Below are positions 54,654-64,000 of a stretch of DNA of 64,000 nucleotides, one piece after another (position 1 is the stretch's first letter; every line of letters starts with the position of its first letter). The stretch covers positions 1 to 64,000 of the forward strand of contig CALUNG010000013.1 in NCBI GenBank assembly GCA_944321955.1. The letters run 5' to 3'. Below the pieces are notes generated by a model that saw only the letters and a program-made list of their open reading frames with translations, did not search any database and was not told the origin of the DNA. A program made the translations under genes and the position numbers. The stretch comes from an uncultured Alistipes sp. Its GTDB lineage: Bacteria; Bacteroidota; Bacteroidia; Bacteroidales; Rikenellaceae.

Positions 54654-57040
54654 TCAGAAAGGATAACCCACACCGAAGTTCAGCGCCGTATTCGACCACT
54701 TGAAGTCGTGGATCCACCGTTCGCCTGCGGGATTGTTGGGATTGTGCAGCTGTATGCCCCAGTCGAGGCGCAGAATCGCGAACTTGATGTCCAGACGCAG
54801 TCCGATGCCGGTGTTGAAGGCCAGCTGCTTGTAGAATGTATTGAAATGGAACTCTCCGCCGGCGGGAATCTGGTCCGAAGCGGTACCCGAATACCAGATG
54901 TTGCCCAGATCGAGGAACGTCGCACCCTGGAATATGCCCCATATCGGGAAGCGGAATTCGAGATTGGCCTCGAGTTTCATGTTCGCCAGCTGGCTCGGAT
55001 AGACCACCTCGGTCGGTTTGGCCGACGATCCGGGGCCGAGCGTACGAGGCGCCCAGCCGCGCATGCTGTTGCTGCCGCCCGAGTAGAAGAGACGGTCGAA
55101 AGGCATGGCGTCGGAGTTGCCGTACGGCAGGCCATAGCCGCCGAAGATACGGCCCACGAGAGCCGTAACCTTGCCGAACTGCAGCTTGTGGCTCACGCTC
55201 ACGTCGAAACGCACGTACTGTGAATATCGAATGCCCAGAATCTCGTAATACTCCTTGCCGGCGGCCGGACGCGAGAAGAGATGCTCGAGGCCGTCTATCA
55301 GGTTGCCGGTCAGCTCCCAGTTCACGCGCACGGTGGTATTGCTCAGCTTCATCTCGGCCAGCGGATTATTGTAGTAATACGATCCGGAGATACCGCATAT
55401 CAGCTGCGAAATGAAACTGTTGCGCAGGTACTGGTTGGTAAGGCTGTTGGCGTAGTTTTCGTCGAGATACCCCACGTCGACAAGGTTGATGTCTATCGGG
55501 CGCAGCGAGAATGTCGAGTGGCGCTTGTACTTCCACGAATAGGTCCACGAAAGACTCGACAGGTTGCGGCGATAGTAGGGACGGTTCTGGTAGTTGTACG
55601 ACAGCTCGAGCTTGGTGCGCGGCTGGTATATCGAGCTCAGCGTCGATACCCTGAAGGGCAAAAAGCGCGGGAACCACAGTCCGGCCGATATGCCTATCTC
55701 CATGGCGTTGCGGCGCTTGGCGTCGGGAGCCTTCATGTACTCGTATCCGATTGTCGCCGAGGCGTCGAAGGCCTCGACACCGCGGAACATGTTGCGGTTC
55801 TGGTAGCCGACCGTGGCGCTCAGACCGTAGAAGCTCGAGGTGGTGCTTCCTTCGAGCTCCACATTGAAACTCTGCTTGAGGGCAGGCGTACACAGGATGT
55901 CGCACTTCAGGTACCCCTCCTGCGTATAGTTCATCTGCACCGAGTCGCGTTTGCCCACGTTGTCGCCGACGTACGATATGTAGTTGATGCGGTCCGTTAC
56001 CTGCGGCGACTCCTCGAAGACGATCTTGGCGCTCTTGAAATATCCCAGCGCCATGATGTCGTCGTATGCGCGGCGAACCTGACGCACGTCGTAGATGTAG
56101 TTGGGGTATATGGGCACGGCATAACGCAGCACGCGCGGACGCACGTTGGGCCGTCCCTTGCTGTCGTATACGACATTAAGGCCGTGCATGTTGACCGTAT
56201 CGAGACGGCTCGTGTACTGCGGGTCGGTCTTGGCCTCGGCCGGGTCGTAGTTGGGCACGATGTTGATCTCGCGTATGCGGTAGACCACATTGTTCTCCAT
56301 GACGGCGTCGCCGCGCTCGTTGTAACCCGTGAGGTTCTGCTTCACCACGACCTTGATCCCCACCTGACAGTTGCCGCCGAGGGTATCGGCTATGTACTCG
56401 ATATTGTTGACCGTAAAGTTGTAGTAACCCCTCTCGCGCAGGAAGGTGGTGATGCGTTCACGCTCCTTGTCGAGCACCGTTATGTCGAAGATGTTGCCCA
56501 CGTGCAGCAACGTGTTGACCGTATCGGGCAACAGGATCCGCTCCAGAAACTTGTCGCGGAAGTCGTACGATATGTTGCTGATGCGATAGGGCCTGTTCTG
56601 CTGCGTGCGGTAGATCACCCGGGCGCGCTTGCGGCGATAGGTGGTGTCGACCTCGCACTCGACGCGCGACGAGAAGAATCCGCGCGAATTCATGTATATC
56701 TGCAGGTTCTGCGCCGACTTGGTCGTCAGGTCCATGTCGAGCAGCACCGGCTCCTCGCCGATCTTGCGCTTGAAGTTGTTCCACCAGTTATCCTTTTCGG
56801 GATTGGCCAGATTGTAGAGCCATACGTAGAGGTTCGTGCCGAGAAAGTGCTTGTTGGGCGTCTGGCGAACATACTTCTCCAGCTCCTCGGCGGTGATGCG
56901 CTCGTCGCGCGGGGTCTGCCTGTCATCCTCGATACGTACCCTCTGCAGCAGGTATTCGCCCGGCTGCAGTCGGCGCGTAACGCTGCACGACGAGAGCAAG
57001 ACCCCCGCCAACAGCAACAACAGATATTTCAGACTTCTTG

Positions 57041-57044
<4 letters not shown>
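54654..57044 (-). CDS. tamL: BamA/TamA-family outer-membrane lipoprotein, TamL type
   Basis: 796 residues from a TTG start at 57044, whose last two bases begin the dapF TGA (TTGA overlap). No ATG or GTG fits, and the residues after it are a perfect lipoprotein signal (TRSLKYLLLLLAGVLLSSC, lipid on Cys20). POTRA-like units fill about 30-430 (TAEELEKYVRQTPNKHFLGTN..., RVIYRTQQNRPYRISNISYDF, YDVRQVRRAYDDIMALGYFK), then a barrel (FDRLFYSGGSNSMRGWAPRTLGPG) that ends in Phe (FGVGYPF). Bacteroidota use such a lipidated BamA homologue, TamL, with TamB for envelope assembly. No tamB lies in the window. Confidence 0.88.
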
Positions 57045-57982
<938 letters not shown>

Positions 57983-58002
57983 ACGTACAGGCATAATTTG
58001 TT

Positions 58003-58010
58003 CAAAATTA
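58003..58010 (-). promoter_or_regulatory. -7 box of the dapF operon
   Basis: CAAAATTA on the plus strand is TAATTTTG on the minus strand, a full match to TAnnTTTG. Transcription would start near 57997, 15 bases before the chosen ATG. Confidence 0.6.
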
Positions 58011-58072
58011 CAAATATTTTTGCAAAAGGACGGGATTATACATAAATTTACACATCAAAACGGATTTTTATC

Positions 58073-58912
58073 ATGATCGAAAAGTTCATTATGGCCGGTG
58101 ATACGGCCCTTCACGTCTGCGACTCGCAGAAGGGCGACCGCTGCATCGTGCTGCTGCACGGATACCTCGAATCGCTGCTCGTATGGGAACCGTTCGTTCC
58201 GCTGCTCTACAAACACGTGCGCGTGGTGACGCTCGACCTGCCCGGACACGGCATCTCCGAAGTCAAGGGCGAAGTGCACACCATGGAGTACCTGGCCGAC
58301 ACGGTCAAGGCGATGCTCGACAAACTCGGCATCGAACGCTGCACGCTCGTAGGGCACTCGATGGGCGGATACGTGGCCCTCGCATTCTGCGAAAAGTACC
58401 CCGAAAGGCTCGACGGTCTGGTGCTGCTCAGCTCCACGCCCAATCCCGACAGCCCCGAAAAGGTCGAACGCCGCCACCGCGAAATAGCGCTCGTCAAGGC
58501 CGGCAAGAAGGAGCTGCTGGCACGCATCGTTCCGGCCGCAGGTTTTGCTGCGGACCATCGCGCCGCCATGCAGGATTACATCGACGACCTCTCCGAGACC
58601 ATACACATAACCGAAGATGCCGGCATCGTGGCGCTGCTGGGAGGGATGATGCAACGCAAGGACCAGAACGAGATGCTGCGCCGATCGAAGGTGCCGCAAC
58701 TCTTCATCCTCGGACGCAAGGACGAATACATACCGCTCGACGTGGCCGAAGCAATGGTGGCCGCTCATCCGCAGGCCAAGGTCGTATGGCTCGAAAACTC
58801 CGGGCACATGGGCTTCCTCGAGGAGCCGCAGGCCTGCGCCGATGCGCTGCTCGACTTTGTGGGCGTAAAGCGCGATGGAGCCGTGAAAACCGAAGCCCAA
58901 GACAAAGAGTAA
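58073..58912 (+). CDS. Alpha/beta-fold hydrolase
   Basis: 279 residues, no signal peptide. The triad is complete: Ser96 ([11 protein letters not shown]), Asp217 ([10 protein letters not shown]) and His245 ([12 protein letters not shown]). The oxyanion-hole motif is [15 protein letters not shown], and [14 protein letters not shown] is typical of the esterase/haloperoxidase/BioH-like group. Substrate unknown. It starts 90 bases from the divergent dapF; a weak box (TAAATTTA, 58043-58050) may be its promoter. Confidence 0.85.
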   Translation: MIEKFIMAGDTALHVCDSQKGDRCIVLLHGYLESLLVWEPFVPLLYKHVRVVTLDLPGHGISEVKGEVHTMEYLADTVKAMLDKLGIERCTLVGHSMGGYVALAFCEKYPERLDGLVLLSSTPNPDSPEKVERRHREIALVKAGKKELLARIVPAAGFAADHRAAMQDYIDDLSETIHITEDAGIVALLGGMMQRKDQNEMLRRSKVPQLFILGRKDEYIPLDVAEAMVAAHPQAKVVWLENSGHMGFLEEPQACADALLDFVGVKRDGAVKTEAQDKE

Positions 58913-58952
58913 AACTTTTTGCGATCCGTACAGTCAATTTACGTCCAGTAAA

Positions 58953-58983
58953 GTTGCCCGTGACCGCCAAATCGTTAACTTTG
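58953..58983 (+). promoter_or_regulatory. Promoter of the DUF975-type membrane protein gene
   Basis: GTTG (58953-58956), 19 bp, TAACTTTG (58976-58983). The -7 box matches fully and the -33 box has one mismatch; the ATG is 31 bases downstream. Confidence 0.65.
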
Positions 58984-59014
58984 CAACACGAACAATCAAT
59001 TAAACAGACCATTT

Positions 59015-59668
59015 ATGAAAACCAATTCACAAATCAGAGCCCTTACCTCCGAGTCCATCAACGGCAGCTGGGGCAAATCGGCATGGATATTCTTTCTCGT
59101 ATCGTTGATATCCGGATTGTGCAGCGCCGTCGGCGGCGACATGGAGAATCCGCTAATGAGTATCCTGTGCGTTCTGGCCATGATATTCATATACATGCCT
59201 ATCTCATTCGGATTCACGATGACCATGCTCTGGCTGGCCCGTGACGGCAAAAGGCCCGAAGTCGGCGGTATAGGCAGCGCCCTCAACGGCAAATATTATC
59301 TGAAGTGCATCGGTCTCTTCCTTCTCATCGGCATATTCACGTTGCTGTGGTCGCTGCTGCTGATAATCCCCGGCATCATCAAGGGCATATCCTACTCGAT
59401 GGCCCCGTATATTCTGGCCGAGAATCCCGAAATAGGATGCCTCGAAGCAATCAACCGCAGCCAGAAGATGATGCGCGGATACAAATGGCAATACTTCTTC
59501 ATGTATCTCGGATATCTGGGTTGGTGCATCCTCAGCATATTCACACTCTTCATCGGAGCACTGTGGATCGGACCATACTACATGGTCGCATATTCGCACT
59601 TCTATCTGGAGGTGAAGAAGGAGTACGAAGCCGCAAACCAGCCGCAACCGCAGCCGCAACAGGCATAG
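59015..59668 (+). CDS. DUF975-type integral membrane protein
   Basis: 217 residues with about five membrane helices. The DUF975 pattern is recognisable: IPGIIKGISYSMAPYILAENPEIGCLEAINRSQKMMRGYKWQYFFMYL, followed by LGWCILSIFTLFIGALWIGPYYMVAYSHFY. The tail is Gln/Pro-rich (NQPQPQPQQA). Molecular function is not established for this family. It has its own promoter and a terminator at 59692-59723, so it is monocistronic. Confidence 0.8.
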   Translation: MKTNSQIRALTSESINGSWGKSAWIFFLVSLISGLCSAVGGDMENPLMSILCVLAMIFIYMPISFGFTMTMLWLARDGKRPEVGGIGSALNGKYYLKCIGLFLLIGIFTLLWSLLLIIPGIIKGISYSMAPYILAENPEIGCLEAINRSQKMMRGYKWQYFFMYLGYLGWCILSIFTLFIGALWIGPYYMVAYSHFYLEVKKEYEAANQPQPQPQQA

Positions 59669-59691
59669 TTACGATTACGGTTATGAATACG

Positions 59692-59723
59692 ACGGGCGGT
59701 ATCTCCTGCGAGTTACCGCCCGT
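59692..59723 (+). terminator. Rho-independent-type terminator after the DUF975 gene
   Basis: acgggcggta (59692-59701) pairs perfectly with taccgcccgt (59714-59723), loop of 12, followed by TCATTTTTA, 23 bases after the stop. Confidence 0.8.
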
Positions 59724-59942
59724 TCATTTTTACTCCACCCCGACCATCGTTCGGCAAGGTATGTGATTATCTCCTCACGCGATGCCGTATATAAGGGCTT
59801 TGCCTACACCGTACGCCGATACGGCGCACACTTGGCTAACCGTTTCAGCGTCACGGCAACAACATCATTCATATTCACGAAAAAATCGCACACACGTAAC
59901 GACTGCCGGCCGACAATCCGCCAATTTGAAAAAAATTTTGTA

Positions 59943-59950
59943 TAATTTTG
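59943..59950 (+). promoter_or_regulatory. -7 box of the YitT-type gene
   Basis: TAATTTTG, a full TAnnTTTG match, 24 bases before the ATG at 59975. It excludes an in-frame TTG at 59948 as start. Confidence 0.6.
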
Positions 59951-59974
59951 CAAAATAAACAAAAACACAACGCT

Positions 59975-60919
59975 ATGAACATGTCAATCGGACGGGTCAA
60001 GGAACAGCTGACACCCAAAAAGATGCTGATAACTTTCAAGGAGTATTTGGTGATGATGCTCGGCATGGCGTTCTATGCCTTCGGATGGATCGGATGCATT
60101 CTCCCCTCCAACTCAATGGGTGCCGGTGCCGCAGGTCTCGCCCTGCTCATCTACCACCTAACCGGCATACCGATGGGTATCTCCGTTCTCTGCATAAACG
60201 GCATACTGCTGCTTATAGCCGGATTTATCGTCGGATGGAACTTCGGCATCAAGACCATATACTGCATCTGCATGCTGTCGCTGTGGCTGTCGATATGGCA
60301 GGGCGTGTTCCCCGAAGGATGGAGCCTGCTCGCATTCCTTACCGATGCCGCGAATCCCGAACCGCTGTTCATACGTCTGCTCTCGGTAATCCTCGGAGGT
60401 ATCATCACCGGTATCGGCATAGCCATCTGTTTCCATGAGGGCGGCTCTACTGGCGGCACCGACATCGTAGCGATCATCATTAACAAGTACCGTACGATCA
60501 GCTACGGCCGCATCGTCATGATGGTCGACTTCTTCGTCATCGGCTCGGCCATATTCGTGAAGGATCTCGGTATCGACGCCGTGATATTCGGTTACATCAT
60601 AATAGCCGTACTGAGCTATACCGTCGACTACATACAGTCGGGTAACATGCAGTCGAACCAGATACTCATCTTCTCACGTGCGCATTACCAGGAGATTGCC
60701 GACGCCATAACGACGGTTCGTCACCGCGGCGCCACGCTTCTCGACTCGAAAGGCTGGTACACCAAGGAGGATGGATACGTCGTACTGGTCGTATGCCGCA
60801 AACGCGAAACGTCCCAGATACTGAAGATGGTTCGGGCAATCGATCCCGACGCCTTCATATCGGTTGGCGCCGTAATGGGCGTGTACGGCAAGGGATTCGA
60901 ACCGCTCGGCAAGATCTGA
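59975..60919 (+). CDS. YitT-family membrane protein (DUF161 plus DUF2179)
   Basis: 314 residues from ATG at 59975. About six membrane helices (FYAFGWIGCILPSNSMGAGAAGLALLIYH, LLSVILGGIITGIGIAICFHEGGSTGGTDIVA) are followed by a cytoplasmic C-terminal domain (about 225-310, NQILIFSRAHYQEIADAI, RHRGATLLDSKGWYT). GGSTGGTDI is the most conserved stretch of the family. The transported substrate is unknown. Its stop is one base before the next ATG, so it is coupled to the phosphodiesterase gene. Confidence 0.9.
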   Translation: MNMSIGRVKEQLTPKKMLITFKEYLVMMLGMAFYAFGWIGCILPSNSMGAGAAGLALLIYHLTGIPMGISVLCINGILLLIAGFIVGWNFGIKTIYCICMLSLWLSIWQGVFPEGWSLLAFLTDAANPEPLFIRLLSVILGGIITGIGIAICFHEGGSTGGTDIVAIIINKYRTISYGRIVMMVDFFVIGSAIFVKDLGIDAVIFGYIIIAVLSYTVDYIQSGNMQSNQILIFSRAHYQEIADAITTVRHRGATLLDSKGWYTKEDGYVVLVVCRKRETSQILKMVRAIDPDAFISVGAVMGVYGKGFEPLGKI

Positions 60920-60920
60920 C

Positions 60921-62135
60921 ATGAAACGTACCATACTGACACTGGCCCTGAGCCTGCTGCTTGCCGGTTGCGGCGTCAAGCCCTACGACAACAAAAATCG
61001 CTACGCCGTAATCATCTCGATAGATGCCCTGCGATGGGATCTCCCGTCGAAGTGCAACACGCCGACCCTCGACTCGCTGCGCGCCGTCGGCACATACTGC
61101 GAGACATATCCGGTCTTTCCGGCGAACACCTTCCCGTCGCACTACTCCATGGCCACGGGACTGCACCCCGACCACCACGGAATAGTCAACAACCGTTTTC
61201 TGATGCGCGATCTGGGACGGACGGTCCTCTCGTGGAATCCCGATGACATAACTTTGCCCGGCTTCTGGGGCGGCGAACCGATCTGGAATACAGCCGAACG
61301 CCAGGGCCGCACGGCACATACGTACCTGTGGGCAGGCAGTCAGACCCCGATAAACGGACGGCAGGCCACGCGCTGGATACCCTATCGTTTCGATGCGTCG
61401 CACCGTGAACGCATGGATTGGGCCCTCGAGAGTCTGCGGGGAGAACACGGCGCCGTACCCAACCTCACGATGGTATATGTCGAGCAGCTGGACGCCACAA
61501 TGCACCGATACGGTTCCGATGCACCGGAGACGCGTGCCGAACTCGAACGAATAGACAAGGCTCTCGGCTACTTCTTTAGCGAAGCCCGCAAGCTGCCGAT
61601 TTTCGACAGTCTCAACATCATAATAACATCTGACCACGGTACGGCCGACACGTCGCCCGACAGCTACGTGAACTTCTACGGCAAACTCGACTCCACGCGC
61701 GTGGCAAGCTTCATCCGCGGGATTCCCTGCTCGATAGAGGTCGACGACGACTATGTGGAGGAGGCTCTGGAGATACTCAACGGTCTGGGACATCTGACTG
61801 CATACGCACGCGACGCGATGCCCGAACGCTACCACTACGGGTCGAACCGTAACCGCATACCCAATATCGTTATAATTCCAGAGACGGGATGGTATGCCGA
61901 CTATTCGCCCGTCGATTCGCCATATCCCGATATCGGGGCGCACGGATTCGACAACTTCGACCGCAACATGCACATGGTATTCTACGGAGCGGGACCGGCA
62001 TTCCGCAAAGGATACGTACAGCCGTCGTTCCAGAACCAGAACGTCTATCTGGTGCTGTGCCATCTGCTGGGCATCGAGCCCGCCGAGCCGAACGACTGTT
62101 CGTGGGAAGACGTTCGGCAGATGTTCCGCAAATAA
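60921..62135 (+). CDS. Nucleotide pyrophosphatase/phosphodiesterase (alkaline phosphatase superfamily), lipoprotein
   Basis: 404 residues. Lipoprotein signal MKRTILTLALSLLLAGCG, Cys17. NPP features are all visible: metal-binding Asp35 (IISIDALRWD), nucleophile Thr70 in PVFPANTFPSHYSMATG, Asn90 (HGIVNN), EQLDATMHRYG, TSDHG and DIGAHGFDN, which supply the two-zinc site. It would hydrolyse nucleotide or other phosphodiester bonds outside the cytoplasm, releasing phosphate and nucleosides. Coupled to the YitT-type gene by a one-base gap. A hairpin follows at 62156-62177. Confidence 0.9.
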   Translation: MKRTILTLALSLLLAGCGVKPYDNKNRYAVIISIDALRWDLPSKCNTPTLDSLRAVGTYCETYPVFPANTFPSHYSMATGLHPDHHGIVNNRFLMRDLGRTVLSWNPDDITLPGFWGGEPIWNTAERQGRTAHTYLWAGSQTPINGRQATRWIPYRFDASHRERMDWALESLRGEHGAVPNLTMVYVEQLDATMHRYGSDAPETRAELERIDKALGYFFSEARKLPIFDSLNIIITSDHGTADTSPDSYVNFYGKLDSTRVASFIRGIPCSIEVDDDYVEEALEILNGLGHLTAYARDAMPERYHYGSNRNRIPNIVIIPETGWYADYSPVDSPYPDIGAHGFDNFDRNMHMVFYGAGPAFRKGYVQPSFQNQNVYLVLCHLLGIEPAEPNDCSWEDVRQMFRK

Positions 62136-62155
62136 ATCGACCGTAAAGGCAGTAC

Positions 62156-62177
62156 AACGGCGGATTCAGCCGCTGTT
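62156..62177 (+). terminator. Terminator hairpin after the NPP gene
   Basis: aacggcgg (62156-62163) pairs with ccgctgtt (62170-62177) with one G-U pair, loop of 6, followed by TT. Confidence 0.5.
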
Positions 62178-62193
62178 TTCCGTAAAATATGCT

Positions 62194-62201
62194 TATATTT
62201 A
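62194..62201 (+). promoter_or_regulatory. Possible -7 box of the GH32 gene
   Basis: TATATTTA matches TAnnTTTG at seven of eight positions, 25 bases before the ATG at 62227. No clear -33 box. Confidence 0.4.
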
Positions 62202-62226
62202 CGGAAACAACCTTATCCGCCATACC

Positions 62227-63909
62227 ATGAACACGAAAAAAGCATTGCTTGCCGCACTGGCATTACTGTTGCCGGCAACAAACCTTACTGTGTACGCACA
62301 GTCCGACCTCAAGTCGAAAGTCCCCCACTACCGGTTCTCCAACGATGAAAAGAGGCAGCTACAGGAACTGCGTGACAACCCGCTGCTAAAGCGTTATGCC
62401 GAATCACGCGACAGGCTCGACTCGCTCGACCGCCACAGGCCGGCATACCACTTCATATCACCGGAAGGACGGTTGAACGACCCCAACGGATTGTGCTTCT
62501 GGGACGGCCGGTGGCACCTCTTCTACCAGGCATACCCGCCTGAAGATACCCGTCAGCACTGGGGGCACGCCGTCAGCGACGACATGATTCACTGGCAAGA
62601 CCTGCCGTTGGCCATATATCCCGATCCCGAAAGCAAGGTCTATTCGGGTGCGACGTTTGTCGACGGCAATCGTGTTATCGCCGCATATCACGGTGTAGAC
62701 TACGGCAACATCGCAGCCATATCGACCGATCCGCTGCTGCTCAACTGGGAAAAACTGCCAGATCCGATTGTCCCGATAACAAAAAAAGGTGAAAACAAGC
62801 CGTACAACGTATTCGACCCGTGCATATGGCGCAAAGGCGAATACTACTACGCACTGTCGGCAGGGACACAGCCCACAGGCCCCGACGGCCAACGCGTGCC
62901 GGCCGAATATCTTTTCCGTTCGAAGGACCTGAAGCAGTGGGAATACATGCACCAGTTCATCGAGCACAACGACTATTCACTGGTCGGCGATGACGGAGCC
63001 TGCCCCTATTTCTGGCCGATCGGCGACAAGGGCAAGCACATACTTCTGCATTTCAGCCACAAGAGCGGCGGCAAATATCTGATAGGCGACTACGATACCG
63101 CCGCAGACAAGTTCATCGTTAAGGGCGGCGGCAACTTCAACCACGGCCCCGTCAGCAACGGCGGCGTACACGCTCCGTCGGCATTCCCCGACGGCAATGG
63201 CGGAATCGTTGCCATCTTCAACATGACCAGCGGCAAACGCATTGGCGGCAACTCGTACAGCGAGTTGATGACACTGCCGCGGCTGCTTACGCTCGACAGT
63301 CTCGGGTTCCTCCGCATTCAGCCATATGGGGACATCGAGTCGCTGCGCGGGGAATGCGTATCCTTGAGCGATATGGCCCTGCCGGCCAACAGGGAGATCG
63401 TTCTCGACGAGGTCAAAGGAAATACCATGGAGATCGAAGCCGAAATAGATATGTGCGGAGCCCCGGCGGTCGAGATCGACGTACTGCGGTCACCCCAAAA
63501 TGAGGAGTACACTCGCATAGTATTCTACCGCAACGGCGGATATCCGGACCGTACCAAACCGTCACGCAGCAAACTTCGGGCATCGGCCATTGCAATCGAC
63601 AACTCGTGCGGATCGCTGTCTGAAGATGTACGGCCGCGCGTCACCGAAACGGCCGACGTATATTTAAACAAGGACGAGAATGTGAAATTACGCATATTCA
63701 TCGACCGCAGCGTCGTCGAAGTCTTCGTCAACGGGCGGCAATGCATTGCCGTAAGGACATATCCGACGCTCGACGAAAGCACCGGTGTGTCGATACGCTC
63801 GTTCGGCAAGGAGGCCCGGCTCGTAAAACTCGATGCATGGCAGATGGACAACATATACCACCCCGCCGAGGAGGCAACTGACGAGTCGGGAAACGCACTA
63901 AGGAGATAA
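62227..63909 (+). CDS. GH32-family glycoside hydrolase, exported, with non-canonical acid/base motif
   Basis: 560 residues from ATG at 62227, where a signal peptide begins (MNTKKALLAALALLLPATNLTVYAQ); the same frame is open further upstream but overlaps the NPP gene. The five-bladed propeller starts with GRLNDPNGLCFWDGRWHLFYQ, nucleophile Asp85. The second Asp is in VFDPCIWRKGEYYY (Asp197) instead of the usual RDP. Where GH32 enzymes have Glu-Cys-Pro, this one has Ala258-Cys259-Pro260, preceded by Asp255-Asp256 (DDGACPYFW). The C-terminal beta-sandwich (about 420-550) has LRIFIDRSVVEVFVNG, the family signature. Fructan or sucrose cleavage is the family default, but the missing Glu leaves activity open. 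No SusCD pair or fructokinase nearby. Confidence 0.82.
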   Translation: MNTKKALLAALALLLPATNLTVYAQSDLKSKVPHYRFSNDEKRQLQELRDNPLLKRYAESRDRLDSLDRHRPAYHFISPEGRLNDPNGLCFWDGRWHLFYQAYPPEDTRQHWGHAVSDDMIHWQDLPLAIYPDPESKVYSGATFVDGNRVIAAYHGVDYGNIAAISTDPLLLNWEKLPDPIVPITKKGENKPYNVFDPCIWRKGEYYYALSAGTQPTGPDGQRVPAEYLFRSKDLKQWEYMHQFIEHNDYSLVGDDGACPYFWPIGDKGKHILLHFSHKSGGKYLIGDYDTAADKFIVKGGGNFNHGPVSNGGVHAPSAFPDGNGGIVAIFNMTSGKRIGGNSYSELMTLPRLLTLDSLGFLRIQPYGDIESLRGECVSLSDMALPANREIVLDEVKGNTMEIEAEIDMCGAPAVEIDVLRSPQNEEYTRIVFYRNGGYPDRTKPSRSKLRASAIAIDNSCGSLSEDVRPRVTETADVYLNKDENVKLRIFIDRSVVEVFVNGRQCIAVRTYPTLDESTGVSIRSFGKEARLVKLDAWQMDNIYHPAEEATDESGNALRR

Positions 63910-63928
63910 TATCACGGGTGAATGGCCG

Positions 63929-63954
63929 GAGCGTTACATAAACAGGTGACGCTC
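63929..63954 (+). terminator. Likely terminator of the GH32 gene
   Basis: gagcgttac (63929-63937) pairs with gtgacgctc (63946-63954) with one G-U pair, loop of 8, 20 bases after the stop. Confidence 0.45.
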
Positions 63955-63985
63955 TTGCCACAACCGATTTTTTACGTTATATTTG
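63954..63985 (+). promoter_or_regulatory. Promoter for a gene beyond the window
   Basis: CTTG (63954-63957), 20 bp, TATATTTG (63978-63985). The -7 box is a full match. The coding region is outside the window. Confidence 0.55.
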
Positions 63986-64000
63986 CACATATCGTAAAAC

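Larger units (their letters stand above)
59669..59974. other. 306-base intergenic region
   Basis: It holds the terminator at 59692-59723, then about 200 bases with no convincing coding signal or RNA fold that I can recognise, then the A+T-rich promoter of the YitT gene at 59943-59950. A 60-codon frame at 59763-59945 runs into that promoter and looks like chance. Confidence 0.6.

Noticed and set aside
59763..59945. Possible 60-residue small protein in the 306-base gap
   Set aside because: No signal peptide, no ribosome site, and its end runs through the promoter of the next gene.
61894..62226. Upstream extension of the GH32 frame
   Set aside because: It overlaps the conserved C-terminus of the NPP gene and a terminator; the signal peptide starts at 62227.

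Overview
The window reads as a stretch of a Bacteroidota chromosome, most likely a gut Bacteroidales with fairly high G+C (Alistipes/Rikenellaceae-like; this placement is inference). The evidence is a SusC/SusD starch locus with GH97 and GH13 enzymes, a LytS/LytTR two-component pair, the bamA-skp-skp cluster, a TamL-type lipoprotein, and repeated matches to the Bacteroidota promoter (TTTG, 19-21 bp, TAnnTTTG). I see no rRNA, tRNA, CRISPR array, insertion sequence or phage genes.

1-7400 (+) is a tight run of exported proteins and looks A+T-richer than its surroundings. It holds the end of a caspase-like protein, a WG-repeat plus caspase-fold protein, a 979-residue protein built almost only of WG repeats, a small secreted protein, and a coiled-coil/Pro-rich protein with a transglutaminase-type Cys-His-Asp triad. 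I do not recognise this group as a described system, and it is the best candidate for one. 7457-17396 (-) carries an outer-membrane beta-barrel, a TPR-membrane-HTH regulator and a complete RND tripartite efflux operon. 17569-21956 (-) has glutamate dehydrogenase and a receiver/PEP-synthase-like hybrid.

22167-27070 holds housekeeping and exported genes: yebC, an esterase, a choloylglycine-hydrolase-family enzyme, tsaC, a thioesterase and a DMT transporter that overlaps the thioesterase end to end. 27173-29307 (-) is a LytTR response regulator and its LytS-type kinase. Divergent from them, 29519-45301 (+) is a starch/maltodextrin utilisation locus: MFS sugar transporter, SusC, SusD, a five-module SusE/F-like protein, three GH13 enzymes and a GH97 alpha-glucosidase. 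SusCD and SusE/F would bind and import starch fragments, the surface amylase would cut the polymer, the other GH13 and GH97 enzymes would finish the oligosaccharides in the periplasm, and the MFS protein would carry the sugars across the inner membrane. Between the kinase promoter and the locus promoter lies an array of 10-bp direct repeats with a 21-bp period, the geometry expected of LytTR operators. This ties the two-component system to the starch locus, which has no SusR or hybrid regulator in view.

45428-48368 (-) is patatin, CCA-adding enzyme and pdxJ. 48424-53907 (+) is the envelope cluster nadK, uppS, bamA and two skp/ompH paralogues. 54011-57982 (-) is dapF, tamL and a HAD phosphatase, tightly coupled. 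58073-63909 (+) holds an alpha/beta hydrolase, a DUF975-type membrane protein, a YitT-type membrane protein with a nucleotide pyrophosphatase/phosphodiesterase, and an exported GH32 protein with an altered acid/base motif. A promoter for an off-window gene closes the window.
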